Shown: positions 56,372-64,000 of the stretch, piece by piece
How the letters are laid out: every line of letters starts with the position of its first letter
Numbering within the stretch: position 1 is the first letter of the stretch
Source: Xanthobacter sp. YC-JY1
Lineage (GTDB): Bacteria > Pseudomonadota > Alphaproteobacteria > Rhizobiales > Xanthobacteraceae
Assembly: GCF_021730305.1 (NCBI RefSeq)
Contig: NZ_CP032674.1
Location: 1,845,001-1,909,000, forward strand
Length of the DNA stretch: 64,000 bases
Direction: 5' to 3'
The notes under the pieces: generated by a model
Told to the model about the DNA's origin: nothing
Seen by the model: the letters and a program-made list of their open reading frames with translations, nothing else
Databases searched by the model: none
Position numbers and translations under genes: made by a program

Positions 56372-57055
56372 ATGCTGACCCACGGTAAGATCTGGCGTGC
56401 CGTCGACGAACTCGCCGAGCAGCACGGCCTGTCCACCTCCGGCCTCGCGCGGCGGGCGGGGCTCGATCCAACCACGTTCAACCGCTCCAAGCGCGTGACC
56501 ATCGACGGCCGGCCGCGCTGGCCCTCCACCGAGAGCATCGCCAAGGCGCTCGCCGCCACCGGCACCAGCCCGGAACACTTCTTCTCCTTGCTGGACGCCT
56601 CCGATAGGCCGGCCCATGGCGGCGGCGCGGGCTTTGCCGAAGACGCACCCGCCCCCCCGACGCGGCCGCTCAATGCCATTCCGCAGATCGGCTTCGCCCA
56701 GGCCGGCTCAGGCGGCTTCTTCGACGATGCAGGCTTCCCGGTGGGCGCAGGCTGGGACGAGATCGTCTTTCCCGACGTCCACGATGCCCACGCTTATGCG
56801 CTGGAAATCGCCGGTGATTCCATGGAGCCGGTCTATCGCGACGGCGACGTGGTGGTGGTCTCCCCCGCCTCCGAGCCGCGCCGCGGCGACCGGGTAGTGC
56901 TGAAGACCAAGGAGGGCGAGGTGCTGGCCAAGGAGCTGGTGCGCAAGACCGCCCGCCACATCGAGCTGCGCTCCCTCAATCCCGCCCACGAGGACCGGCA
57001 GATTCCCCTCGATCAGGTGGACTGGATCGCCCGGATCGTGTGGGCGAGCCAGTAG
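56372..57055 (+). CDS. S24/LexA-CI-type self-cleaving transcriptional regulator
   Basis: 227 residues. The N-terminal HTH (about 6-70) reads LTHGKIWRAVDELAEQHGLS then TSGLARRAGLDPTTFNRSKR. The C-terminal S24 peptidase has nucleophile Ser150 in AGDSMEPVY and Lys187 in EVLAKELV; a candidate Ala-Gly cleavage bond is at 111-112 in FAQAGSGG. All parts for RecA-stimulated self-cleavage are present. It is not LexA itself (different HTH) and is widespread in alphaproteobacteria. ATG 56372 is preferred; ATG 56252 would overlap the promoter. No prophage genes adjoin it. Confidence 0.88.
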   Translation: MLTHGKIWRAVDELAEQHGLSTSGLARRAGLDPTTFNRSKRVTIDGRPRWPSTESIAKALAATGTSPEHFFSLLDASDRPAHGGGAGFAEDAPAPPTRPLNAIPQIGFAQAGSGGFFDDAGFPVGAGWDEIVFPDVHDAHAYALEIAGDSMEPVYRDGDVVVVSPASEPRRGDRVVLKTKEGEVLAKELVRKTARHIELRSLNPAHEDRQIPLDQVDWIARIVWASQ

Positions 57056-57070
57056 GAGCGGGCCGGTTCC

Positions 57071-57484
57071 TCAAAAGATAAATGTACAATTCACTGCGAT
57101 GACGATGAGCGGGATGGCGCAGAACATCGTCCACACGCAACCGAGAGCGATAAAGAACAGGGTGAACGAAGTCGGGATCGGAGAACCCAAACCGTAAATT
57201 TTTGGCCGATCACCGGTTCTTACAACGTGATCTGCTATTTTTTTGCTTTGCCGGTGAGCTAAAGCCGCTTGAACGCAGGCCCAGAGCGCCGCCAAGCTAA
57301 CAATGACGAGCATGTTCCACGCGCCAACGCTTGCCTTGCGGCAATCGGCGCCATGGGCGTCTGGATCGAGATTCGACAGGATCAGGAGCGCGACGAGGCA
57401 GAGCGAGACGCTCGCCGCGGCTGCGGCCCAAGCCATGCGCTGGTAGACGACCGGCCGAAATGCGTCATCTCGATCGAACATCAC
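57071..57484 (-). CDS. Hypothetical membrane protein of lower GC
   Basis: 137 residues with about three membrane segments (about 15-37, 54-75, 105-135). I do not recognise it. Its codon use has many A/T third positions, unlike neighbours, which suggests more recent acquisition. It is convergent with the S24 regulator (15-base gap) and ends its upstream side 31 bases from the ligase stop. Membrane topology without other domains would fit an accessory or immunity-type protein, but nothing shows that. Confidence 0.55.
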   Translation of the reverse strand: MMFDRDDAFRPVVYQRMAWAAAAASVSLCLVALLILSNLDPDAHGADCRKASVGAWNMLVIVSLAALWACVQAALAHRQSKKIADHVVRTGDRPKIYGLGSPIPTSFTLFFIALGCVWTMFCAIPLIVIAVNCTFIF

Positions 57485-57515
57485 CAGCGTCCCAAGTCTC
57501 AGGAATCAAGCGATC

Positions 57516-59147
57516 CTACCCCAGCAACGCCTCCAGCGTCTCCAGCCGGTCCGCCTCGCCCGGCGGCTTGTCCCATCTGAGGCGGGCGATGCGGGGGAAG
57601 CGCATGGCGATGCCGGAGCGGTGGCGGGTGGAGCGGGCGAGGCCCTCGAAGGCCACTTCCAGCACCAGCCCTTCGTCCTTTTCGTGCACCACCTCGCGCA
57701 CCGGGCCGAAGCGGTTGATGGTGGCGCGGCGCACGAAGGCGTCGATCTGCTTCAATTCCTCGTCGGTGAAGCCGAAATAGGCCTTGCCCACCGGCACCAG
57801 CACGTCCTCGCCCTCGTCACCTATCGTCCACACCCCGAAGGTGTAGTCCGAATAGAAGGACGAGCGCTTGCCGTGGCCGCGCTGGGCATACATGAGCACC
57901 GCATCCACCGTGTGCGGATCGCGCTTCCACTTCCACCATGGCCCCTTGGGCCGGCCGGGGAGATAAGGGCTGTCGGCCCTTTTGATCATCACCCCTTCCA
58001 CCGCCCCGGCATCCGCCCCTGCCCCGGCGGAGGCGGGGTCGCGGCGGGCGGCGGTCAGCTCCTCCCAGGTCGAGAAGGGCACCATGGGCGAGAGGTCGAT
58101 GCGCGGGGTCTGGAGCCGGGCGACGAGCGCTTCCAGCCGGGCGCGGCGGGCGGCGAAAGACTGCTCGCGCAGATCGTCCGTGCCGTCCACGAGCAGGTCA
58201 TAGGCGCGGATATGGGCGGGGAATTCCGCCAGCATCTTCACCGTCACCGTCTTCCGGTTCAGCCGCTGCTGGAGCACGTTGAACGGCTCCACGCGGCCAT
58301 CGCGGACGATGAGCAATTCGCCGTCCATGGCGCCGTCGAAGGTGATGGCTTCCGCCATGTCTGGAAAGGCGTCGGAGATGTCCTCCCCGGTGCGCGAATA
58401 GAGCCGCACCACATGCACCCCGTCCGGGCCCGTGCCGGCCACCGCCTGCACGCGGATGCCGTCCCACTTCCATTCGGCGCTGAAAGCGGCCGGGTCGAGG
58501 GTGGTGAAGTCCGTTTCCTCGATGGCGTGGGCCAGCATCACCGGGCGGAACGGGGCGGGGTTGGAGGTCTCCGGCCGCGGCCCGCGCCCCTCCACCCAGG
58601 CGAACAGCTCCTCATAGGGCGGCTCAAGGCCGGGCCAGACCAGCTCCACCTCGTCGGGCGTCACCGCTCCAAGGCTCGCCACGGCTGTCTTGGCAAGGCG
58701 CGCTGAGGCGCCCACCCGCATGGAACCGGTGATGAGCTTCAGGAGCGCCCAGCGGCCGGTCTCGTCGAGGCCGTCCAGCCAGTCCGCCAGATGCCGGGGC
58801 AGGGACACCTTGGAGAAGGTGGAGAGGCCATGGACGATCTCGGACAGCAGCGGCGCGTGCGGCCGCGCGCCCTCCGGCCGGGGCCACATGAGCGCGACGG
58901 TCTCCGAGAGGTCGCCCACATAATCATAGGACATCTCGAACAGCACCGGGTCCGCCCGTTCGGCAATCAGCGTCCGCACGACGCCCGGCTTGGCATTGGC
59001 GAAGGACAGCGCCCCGGTGAGCGCCGCCAGCGCGAGTCCGCGCTCGGGGTCCGGCGTCGAGCGGAAATAGTCCGCCATGAGCCGGATCTTGGCATTGCGC
59101 CCGGCCTCATAGGACATGCGATCGAGCAGCGCGGCGAAGCGGTTCAT
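57516..59147 (-). CDS. ATP-dependent DNA ligase of the damage-response cluster
   Basis: 543 residues; the N-terminal DNA-binding domain (about 1-200), nucleotidyltransferase domain with adenylated Lys227 in EWKWDGIRVQ, and OB-fold domain with GVMIKRADSPYLPGRPKGPWWKWK. This is the ligase that in many alphaproteobacteria clusters with an Lhr-type helicase, an MBL exonuclease and a phosphoesterase. Here only the exonuclease is near, 663 bases upstream on the same strand. Start ATG 59147; the upstream extension lies in repeat DNA. Confidence 0.93.
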   Translation of the reverse strand: MNRFAALLDRMSYEAGRNAKIRLMADYFRSTPDPERGLALAALTGALSFANAKPGVVRTLIAERADPVLFEMSYDYVGDLSETVALMWPRPEGARPHAPLLSEIVHGLSTFSKVSLPRHLADWLDGLDETGRWALLKLITGSMRVGASARLAKTAVASLGAVTPDEVELVWPGLEPPYEELFAWVEGRGPRPETSNPAPFRPVMLAHAIEETDFTTLDPAAFSAEWKWDGIRVQAVAGTGPDGVHVVRLYSRTGEDISDAFPDMAEAITFDGAMDGELLIVRDGRVEPFNVLQQRLNRKTVTVKMLAEFPAHIRAYDLLVDGTDDLREQSFAARRARLEALVARLQTPRIDLSPMVPFSTWEELTAARRDPASAGAGADAGAVEGVMIKRADSPYLPGRPKGPWWKWKRDPHTVDAVLMYAQRGHGKRSSFYSDYTFGVWTIGDEGEDVLVPVGKAYFGFTDEELKQIDAFVRRATINRFGPVREVVHEKDEGLVLEVAFEGLARSTRHRSGIAMRFPRIARLRWDKPPGEADRLETLEALLG

Positions 59148-59197
59148 GGGCGCCGGCCTTGTCCAACTGCGACCAACATCGCTCCCTGACGCGCCAC

Positions 59198-59323
59198 CCT
59201 CTCCGCCGTCATGGCCCGGCTCGTCCGGGCCATCCACGCCTCCGCCGGAGGGGCGCCCGGAAGGGAGGCGGCGGACTTGCGGCGCGGTGGATCCCCCGGA
59301 CGAGCCGGGGGATGACGGCTGGA
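59198..59323. repeat. 126-bp repeat, copy 1 (contains an inverted family B pair)
   Basis: It matches 59381-59506 with three substitutions. The unit begins CCTCTCCGCCGTCATGGCCC, includes GGGCCATCCACGCCTCC, and ends GGTGGATCCCCCGGACGAGC then GGGGGATGACGG. Its two ends are inverted family B hairpins. Confidence 0.85.
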
Positions 59324-59380
59324 GAGGGGCCGGCTCACCTCTGGCGTCAGGGGCAGTGCCGCCGGCCACTTGGTGGCCTG

Positions 59381-59506
59381 CCTCTCCGCCGTCATGGCCC
59401 GGCTTGTCCGGGCCATCCACGCCTCCGCCGGAGGGGCGCCCGGAAGGGAGGCGGCGGACTTGTGGCGCGGTGGATCCCCCGGACGAGCCGGGGGATGACG
59501 GTTGGA
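59381..59506. repeat. 126-bp repeat, copy 2
   Basis: Near-perfect copy of 59198-59323, 183 bases downstream. Together the copies occupy most of the 369-base gap between the ligase and the GIY-YIG gene. The linker between them (59324-59380) holds nothing recognisable. Confidence 0.85.
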
Positions 59507-59516
59507 AAGATCGCGA

Positions 59517-59813
59517 TCAAGGCCGGGCAATGTCATCGTACAGATCCAGCCAGTGCGGATTTTCACGTTCGATGAGATTCATTTTCCACTCGCGCGGCCA
59601 TTTCTTCAGCCGTTTCTCACGTGTGATGGCCCCATAGGCCGTGTCATGCTGTTCGAAATAGACGAGCTGCTTGACGCCGTAGGTTTTCGTGAAGCCTTTT
59701 GCTTCTTCGCTGCGGTGTTCGAAAACTCTGCGCACGAGATCGTTCGTCATTCCGATGTAGAGCGTTCCATTGGGTTCGCTGGCGAGGATGTAGACGAAGA
59801 AGGCGGCGCTCAT
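59517..59813 (-). CDS. GIY-YIG nuclease superfamily protein (UPF0213-like)
   Basis: 98 residues. VYILASEPNGTLYIGMTNDLVRR contains the GIY-YIG core (shortened reading: VYI...LYIG), and an EH-type residue with REKRLKKWPREWK follows. Small UPF0213 proteins of this kind are single-domain endonuclease-like and of unknown role. ATG 59813 overlaps the exonuclease stop (ATGA), so it is translationally coupled to it. Confidence 0.88.
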   Translation of the reverse strand: MSAAFFVYILASEPNGTLYIGMTNDLVRRVFEHRSEEAKGFTKTYGVKQLVYFEQHDTAYGAITREKRLKKWPREWKMNLIERENPHWLDLYDDIARP

Positions 59814-60859
59814 CCCCCCGCCTCCTTCTCCCCCTCCGGCGCCGGCACCACCGCCTCCTCGTCCTCCTCGCCGTAGCCCACCATGTGGAGGGGGCGGGCG
59901 CGGAGCTGGCGGGTGTGGGCCCAGTGGACGAGGGCGTCCTCGGCGCCGTGGGTCACCCACAATTCCTCGCAGCCGGTGGCGCGGATGGAGGCGCAGAGGC
60001 CGTCCCAGTCGGCGTGATCCGACACCACCAGCGGCAGTTCCACCCCCCGCTGCCGGGCGCGGGCCCGCACGCGCATCCAGCCGGAGGCGAAGCAGGTGAT
60101 GGGATCGGCGAAGCGCCGCGCCCACAGGTCCGTCATGGAGGAGGGCGGGGCAATGACGATGGCCCCGGCGAAGGCGGATTTCGGCGCGCCCTTCACCGGC
60201 AGGATCTCGCCGAAATCCATGCCGCAGCTCGCATAGTACTCGGTGATGTTGACCAGCGCGCCATGCACGTAGATGGGCGCGTCGTGCCCCGCCCGGCGGA
60301 TCAGCGCCATCATCCGCTGCGCCTTGCCAAGGGAGTAGGCGCCGACGATGTGGGTGCGCTCGGGGAAGATGCGCACCGAGGCGAGCAGCTTGTCCACCTC
60401 GCCCGCCGCCGGAGGATGGCGGAACACCGGCAGGCCGAACGTCGCCTCGCTGACGAAGACATGGCAGCGGATCGGCTCGAACGGCGCGCAGGTGGGGTCG
60501 GCGGCATCCTTGTAGTCGCCGGAGACGACGATCACGAGGCCGTCCTTCTCAAGCCGCACCTGCGCCGAGCCGAGCACATGGCCGGCGGGATGAAGGCTCA
60601 CCTTCACCCCGTTGAGGATGATCTCCTCGCCATAGGCAAGCGCCTGCGTCGCCCCCGCGAAGCCCGGCCCCATGCGCAGGGCCATGATGTCCAGCGTCGC
60701 GCGGGTGGCGAGCACGTGGGCATGGCCGGCGCGGGCATGGTCCGAGTGGCCGTGCGTGATCACCGCCCGCGGCACGGCGCGGGTGGGGTCCACATAGAAG
60801 TCGCCGGCCGGGCTGTAGAGGCCCTTGGGCGAGGGGCAGATGAGGTCTTCCGGGCGCAT
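59810..60859 (-). CDS. Ligase-associated DNA damage response exonuclease (MBL/beta-CASP fold)
   Basis: 349 residues of the metallo-beta-lactamase fold, related to SNM1-type DNA exonucleases. The metal-binding motif is HGHSDHARAGH (36-46), with ILNGVKVSLHPAGHVLGSAQ and VVSGDYKD downstream. In many alphaproteobacteria this family lies with an ATP-dependent ligase. ATG 60859 was chosen; the upstream TTG at 60922 adds codons unlike coding DNA. Divergent from the methyltransferase gene with a 77-base gap, and coupled to the GIY-YIG gene. Confidence 0.9.
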   Translation of the reverse strand: MRPEDLICPSPKGLYSPAGDFYVDPTRAVPRAVITHGHSDHARAGHAHVLATRATLDIMALRMGPGFAGATQALAYGEEIILNGVKVSLHPAGHVLGSAQVRLEKDGLVIVVSGDYKDAADPTCAPFEPIRCHVFVSEATFGLPVFRHPPAAGEVDKLLASVRIFPERTHIVGAYSLGKAQRMMALIRRAGHDAPIYVHGALVNITEYYASCGMDFGEILPVKGAPKSAFAGAIVIAPPSSMTDLWARRFADPITCFASGWMRVRARARQRGVELPLVVSDHADWDGLCASIRATGCEELWVTHGAEDALVHWAHTRQLRARPLHMVGYGEEDEEAVVPAPEGEKEAGG

Positions 60860-60936
60860 CACTTTATCGGGCGGGTTCACCACTATATGGGGAGACTTGC
60901 GCGCCTGCGCGAGGTTCCCCAACTGCGAGATCGAGC

Positions 60937-61872
60937 TTGTCCGCTGCTGCCTTCGACACCTCCGGCGATCCCGTCCTCGACCGACGGCTCGACTGGGCGC
61001 GCGCCTTCCTGGCCGAAGCCGATTTCGCCGCCGCCGCCGAGCTTCTGGCCGAGACGGTAGAGGCGGCGCCGAATTTCGCCGCCGCCTGGTTCCTGCTCGG
61101 CGAGGCGCGGGAAGGGCAGGGCGAAGGCGAGGCCGCGCGGGAGGCCTATGGCCGGGCGCTGGCGCTCGATCCCGCCGACCGGCTGGGCGCAGGGCTGCGC
61201 CGCGCGAGGCTCGGCGGGGCGCCGGAAGGGGCGGAAGGCGTCATGTCGGCGGCCTATGTGCGCACCCTGTTCGATCAATATGCCGACCGCTTCGACACCG
61301 CTTTGCGCGAGAAGCTCGCCTATCGCGGCCCCGAGCTGCTGCTGGAAGCGGTGCGGGCCGGCTGCGATGCCCTCGGCCGGGAGCTGCGCTTCGGCGCGGC
61401 GCTGGATCTCGGCTGCGGCACGGGCCTCGCCGGCGTGCTGTTCGCGCCGCTGGTCGAGCGGCTCGACGGGGTGGACCTCTCCCCCGCCATGCTGGAGAAG
61501 GCGCGGGCCCTCGGCCTCTATGCCGCCCTCGAAGCTGGCGAGATGGGCGCGGCGCTGGGGGCGATGCCGGCCGGCGGCCTCGATCTGGTCATCGCCGCCG
61601 ATGCGCTCTGCTATGTGGGCGATCTCGCCCCCATCTTCCACGCCGCCCGCGCCGCGCTGGCCCCGGGGGGCCTCTTCGCCTTCACGCTGGAGACCCATGA
61701 GGGCGAAGGCGTGCTGCTGCGCGAGACGCTGCGCTATGCCCACGCCGAGCAATATGTCCGCGCGCTGGCGCAGCATGTGGGGCTCGCCGTCGTCCTGCTG
61801 GAGCGGGCCTCCACCCGCTCGGAAAAAAGCGTGCCGGTGCCGGGCCTCGTGGGCGTGCTGGCGGCCGACTGA
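60937..61872 (+). CDS. TPR-domain SAM-dependent methyltransferase
   Basis: 311 residues from a TTG start at 60937; there is no ATG close enough and the TPR region is clearly coding. Two TPR helices-pairs (DRRLDWARAFLAEADFAAAAELL and AAAWFLLGEAREGQG, shortened) precede a class I methyltransferase with ALDLGCGTGLAG and VDLSPAMLEKA. Family members are annotated as predicted methyltransferases with TPR repeats; the target is unknown. Divergent from the exonuclease, convergent with the MFS gene. Confidence 0.87.
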   Translation: MSAAAFDTSGDPVLDRRLDWARAFLAEADFAAAAELLAETVEAAPNFAAAWFLLGEAREGQGEGEAAREAYGRALALDPADRLGAGLRRARLGGAPEGAEGVMSAAYVRTLFDQYADRFDTALREKLAYRGPELLLEAVRAGCDALGRELRFGAALDLGCGTGLAGVLFAPLVERLDGVDLSPAMLEKARALGLYAALEAGEMGAALGAMPAGGLDLVIAADALCYVGDLAPIFHAARAALAPGGLFAFTLETHEGEGVLLRETLRYAHAEQYVRALAQHVGLAVVLLERASTRSEKSVPVPGLVGVLAAD

Positions 61873-61879
61873 GGCCGCT

Positions 61880-63061
61880 TCAGCCTCTGGCGGCGTTCCG
61901 TCCCGACAGCAGGGTGATGGCGAGCGCCGCCACGCACAGGCTGAGGCCGGTGGCGCAGACGGCGGCCCAGCCGCCCCACACCCATGCCATGGTGGCCACG
62001 GCCGAGCCGAAGGCGCCGCCGAGGAACATGGTGCCCACCAGGATGGTGTTGAGGCGGGCGCGGGCGGCGGGCCTGAGCGCGAAGATGCGGTGCTGGTTGC
62101 CCACCAGCGCACTCTGGATGCCGAGGTCGATCAGCACCACGCCGACGCCCAGGCCGGCCAGTTGCGGCCACAGCGAGAAGAACAGCCACGCGGCGAGCGC
62201 CAGCACGGTGCCGAGCACCACCACGCTGGACGGTCCCCGCCGGTCGGTGAAGCGGCCGAACAGGGGCGCCGCGAGCACACCCACCAGCCCGAGGATGCCG
62301 AACAGGCCCGCCGCCTCCGCACCGAGGCCGAAGGGCGGCCCCTCCAGCCGGAAGGCGAGGATGGTCCAGAAGGCGATGAAAGAGGCGAAGATCAGCGCCT
62401 GCGTGATCGCCGCCCGCCGCAACGTCGGGAACTCCTTCCACAATCCGAAGAGCGAGGCCATCAGGCTGCCATAGCTCAGCGTGCCTTCCGGCTTGCTGCG
62501 CGGGAGCATGGCCGCCATGAGCGCGGCTGCCGCGAGCGCCATGGGCACCGCCAGCCAGAACATGGCGCGCCAGCCCGCATGGGCGGCGACGAAGCCGGCC
62601 AGGGTTCGGCTGAGCAGGATGCCGGCAAGAATGCCGGACAGCACGGTGCCCACCGTCGCCCCGCGTTTCTCCGGCGGCGCCAGATGGGCGGCGAAGGGCA
62701 CGATCTGCTGCGCCACCGTGGAGCCGAGGCCGAGCAGGAGAGACGCGGCGAGCAGCGCCAGCGCGCCCTGCGCCAGAGCAGAGAGGGCGGCGGCCGCGGC
62801 CACGGCGACGAAATGCACCACGATGAGCCGCCGCCGCTCCATCTGGTCGGCCAGGGGCACCAGCAGGAACAGGCCCGCGGCATAGCCGAGCTGCGTCACG
62901 GTGGGCACCAGCGGCGTAAGCGGGCCAGGCAGGTCCGCCTCCATCACCGCCAGCATGGGCTGGTTGTAATAGATGTTCGCCACGGCGATCCCGGCGGCGG
63001 CGGCCATGGCGAAGATGCGGGCGAAGCCCAGCTGGTTCGGGCTCGGGGCAGAAGCAGACAT
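61880..63061 (-). CDS. Major facilitator superfamily transporter
   Basis: 393 residues with 12 predicted membrane helices. IAVANIYYNQPMLAVMEADLP lies at the start, and the cytoplasmic A-type loops PLADQMERRRLIV and GRFTDRRGPSSVV are seen after helices 2 and 8. YNQPML with the downstream pattern resembles the YgaY/purine-efflux-like drug:H+ antiporter branch; substrate unknown. ATG 63061 is chosen before the first helix. Next gene upstream is the phosphatase-like one, after a 223-base gap with no gene. Confidence 0.88.
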   Translation of the reverse strand: MSASAPSPNQLGFARIFAMAAAAGIAVANIYYNQPMLAVMEADLPGPLTPLVPTVTQLGYAAGLFLLVPLADQMERRRLIVVHFVAVAAAAALSALAQGALALLAASLLLGLGSTVAQQIVPFAAHLAPPEKRGATVGTVLSGILAGILLSRTLAGFVAAHAGWRAMFWLAVPMALAAAALMAAMLPRSKPEGTLSYGSLMASLFGLWKEFPTLRRAAITQALIFASFIAFWTILAFRLEGPPFGLGAEAAGLFGILGLVGVLAAPLFGRFTDRRGPSSVVVLGTVLALAAWLFFSLWPQLAGLGVGVVLIDLGIQSALVGNQHRIFALRPAARARLNTILVGTMFLGGAFGSAVATMAWVWGGWAAVCATGLSLCVAALAITLLSGRNAARG

Positions 63062-63284
63062 GAATGGTCTCTGGCCGGGGCGGCCGGGGCAGGGCGACAG
63101 AGCGTGGGGAGGCAGGCAGGGTGCCCGATGCCCGGTCTTTCGGGGATGAGTTGCGGCGCAACATAGCCCACGCCCGCAAGGCAGGCGAGTTGCGCCCGCG
63201 CGCAGCCGCTCTCCGGGCCACGCGCCCGGTGCAGACCTGAAATCCCGCGCGAAACCCCGTCCCCGGGGACGCCGACCGCTCCCC

Positions 63285-63791
63285 TCAGGCCACCGGCAGG
63301 GAGAAGGGCTCGCCCTCGAAGGCGTCGGCGCCGCGGCCGATAGAGTGAATGGCGGCAACCATCCGTCCCTCCCGCTTCAGCGCCGCATCGGCGAGGGAGA
63401 CGATGCGCGGGTTGGGCGTCGCGGTGGGCGAGGCATGGCGCAGGCGCTGGGCCAGCTCCATCTCGTCGCGATCCGGCAGCAGCGCGCAGAGCGTGGCATA
63501 GGCCGCCGCCGTGGAGCGCGAGATGCCGGCATAGCAATGGATCACCAGCGGCGTCTGCCGCGGCCAGGCGCGCACGAACTCGAACAGCTCGAGCATGTGG
63601 GCCTCGCCCGGGGCAACCAGGCCCTCGATCTCCTCCGCGATGTCGTTGATGCCGAGGAAGAGGTGGTTGGTGGGGTCGACGTTGCTCGGCCGGGTCAGCA
63701 CCGTGCCGCCATTGATGAGGGTGATGACATGCCGCGCGCCGGTCTGTTCCACCGTTTCGTGCAGCTTGGCGAGGGAGCAGACATGGATCAT
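63285..63791 (-). CDS. Tyrosine-phosphatase-like (dual-specificity fold) protein
   Basis: 168 residues. The CX5R active-site loop is HCYAGISRS with Cys86 and Arg92. ITLINGGTVLTRP and HLFLGINDIAEE precede it, and the general acid may be in the acidic DPTNHLFLGINDI region. The family is widespread in alphaproteobacteria as a predicted tyrosine protein phosphatase; the target is unknown. It overlaps the HD-hydrolase stop (ATGA), so the two are coupled. Confidence 0.9.
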   Translation of the reverse strand: MIHVCSLAKLHETVEQTGARHVITLINGGTVLTRPSNVDPTNHLFLGINDIAEEIEGLVAPGEAHMLELFEFVRAWPRQTPLVIHCYAGISRSTAAAYATLCALLPDRDEMELAQRLRHASPTATPNPRIVSLADAALKREGRMVAAIHSIGRGADAFEGEPFSLPVA

Positions 63792-64000
63792 GGCGCAAGC
63801 TCCTCGAATCTCTTGAGGAAACGGGCTTTCGCCGTTTCCGCCTCCCAGGGGGTGAGATAATCCTTTTCCACCCCAGCGTCGAGGCGGGCCGGGCGGCCGA
63901 AAAAGGCCTTGGCCTCTTCCTCCGCGAATCCCGCCAGCCGCGTTGACTCGAAATAGGCCGAGGCGCGGTCCGCCGCCTTGACGATCTTCAAAAGTTGATC
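63788..64000 (-). CDS. HD-domain hydrolase (YfbR-like), C-terminal fragment
   Basis: The frame runs to the window edge, so only the last 70 or so residues are visible. LLKIVKAADRASAYFEST resembles the KAAD segment of YfbR-type 5'-deoxynucleotidases (COG1896), followed by AGFAEEEAKAFFGRP. The catalytic HD motif lies outside the window, so the assignment is moderate. Its stop overlaps the phosphatase-like start. Confidence 0.65.
   Translation of the reverse strand, partial: DQLLKIVKAADRASAYFESTRLAGFAEEEAKAFFGRPARLDAGVEKDYLTPWEAETAKARFLKRFEELAP

Noticed and set aside
59148-59516. CRISPR-like array in the 126-bp repeats
   Set aside because: Only two long units with internal inverted hairpins and a single linker; no short regular repeats or cas genes.

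Overview
The window is GC-rich chromosomal DNA from an alphaproteobacterium. Gene neighbourhoods such as pal-cpoB-tilS-ftsH, rsmD-rluB-tadA, rpsF-rpsR-DUF2232-rplI, leuS-lptE-holA, holC-pepA and ffh-rpsP point to the order Hyphomicrobiales (Rhizobiales). Overall character suggests the Xanthobacteraceae (Xanthobacter/Azorhizobium type); that family placement is inference. About 60 protein genes are packed on both strands. I see no rRNA, tRNA or CRISPR array. Most of the window is housekeeping.

Layout. 1-9.1 kb, plus strand: end of a Sel1-repeat gene, then pal, cpoB, tilS, ftsH, murJ, trpS, ubiG. 9.1-14.3 kb, minus strand: DUF1178, nitrilase-family amidase, glutaredoxin, ComF-type phosphoribosyltransferase, and a copper P-type ATPase that diverges from csoR across two CsoR-type palindromes. 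14.8-17.8 kb: rsmD, an rluB with a very long repetitive basic tail, and tadA. 17.8-21.1 kb: a hydrolase with every catalytic residue of fluoroacetate dehalogenase, an HdeA-like protein, MepA and an L,D-transpeptidase. 21.2-23.4 kb: sfsA and a thioesterase, split by a 975-bp AT-rich one-gene insertion bounded by 40-bp perfect direct repeats. 23.5-31 kb: an SMR pump, the rpsF operon, a polysaccharide deacetylase and fabD-fabG. 31-36.5 kb: a membrane-anchored patatin, cyclopropane synthase and an ion-transporter-superfamily permease. 36.9-42 kb: leuS-lptE-holA and a small membrane protein. 42-49 kb: AmpG, an orphan LuxR-type regulator, YjbQ, an HSL esterase, an HCCA-isomerase-like protein, a holin-like pair and holC. 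49-52.8 kb: pepA, rpsP, ffh. 53-57.5 kb: an epoxide-hydrolase-like protein, MATE transporter, DUF952 and an S24 repressor. 57.5-61 kb: ATP-dependent ligase, GIY-YIG protein and ligase-associated exonuclease (a DNA-damage module). 61-64 kb: TPR-methyltransferase, MFS transporter, a tyrosine-phosphatase-like protein and the end of an HD hydrolase.

Themes. Envelope biogenesis and remodelling genes recur (Pal/CpoB, MurJ, LptE, MepA/L,D-transpeptidase, AmpG, Cfa, patatin). Several operons that are usually longer are cut short here: fabDG lacks acpP-fabF, and rpsP lacks rimM-trmD-rplS. Intergenic spaces carry two families of dispersed palindromic repeats. The strongest candidate for something new is the insertion at 21.9-22.9 kb, which carries an orphan gene with a HEPN-like RN..H motif.
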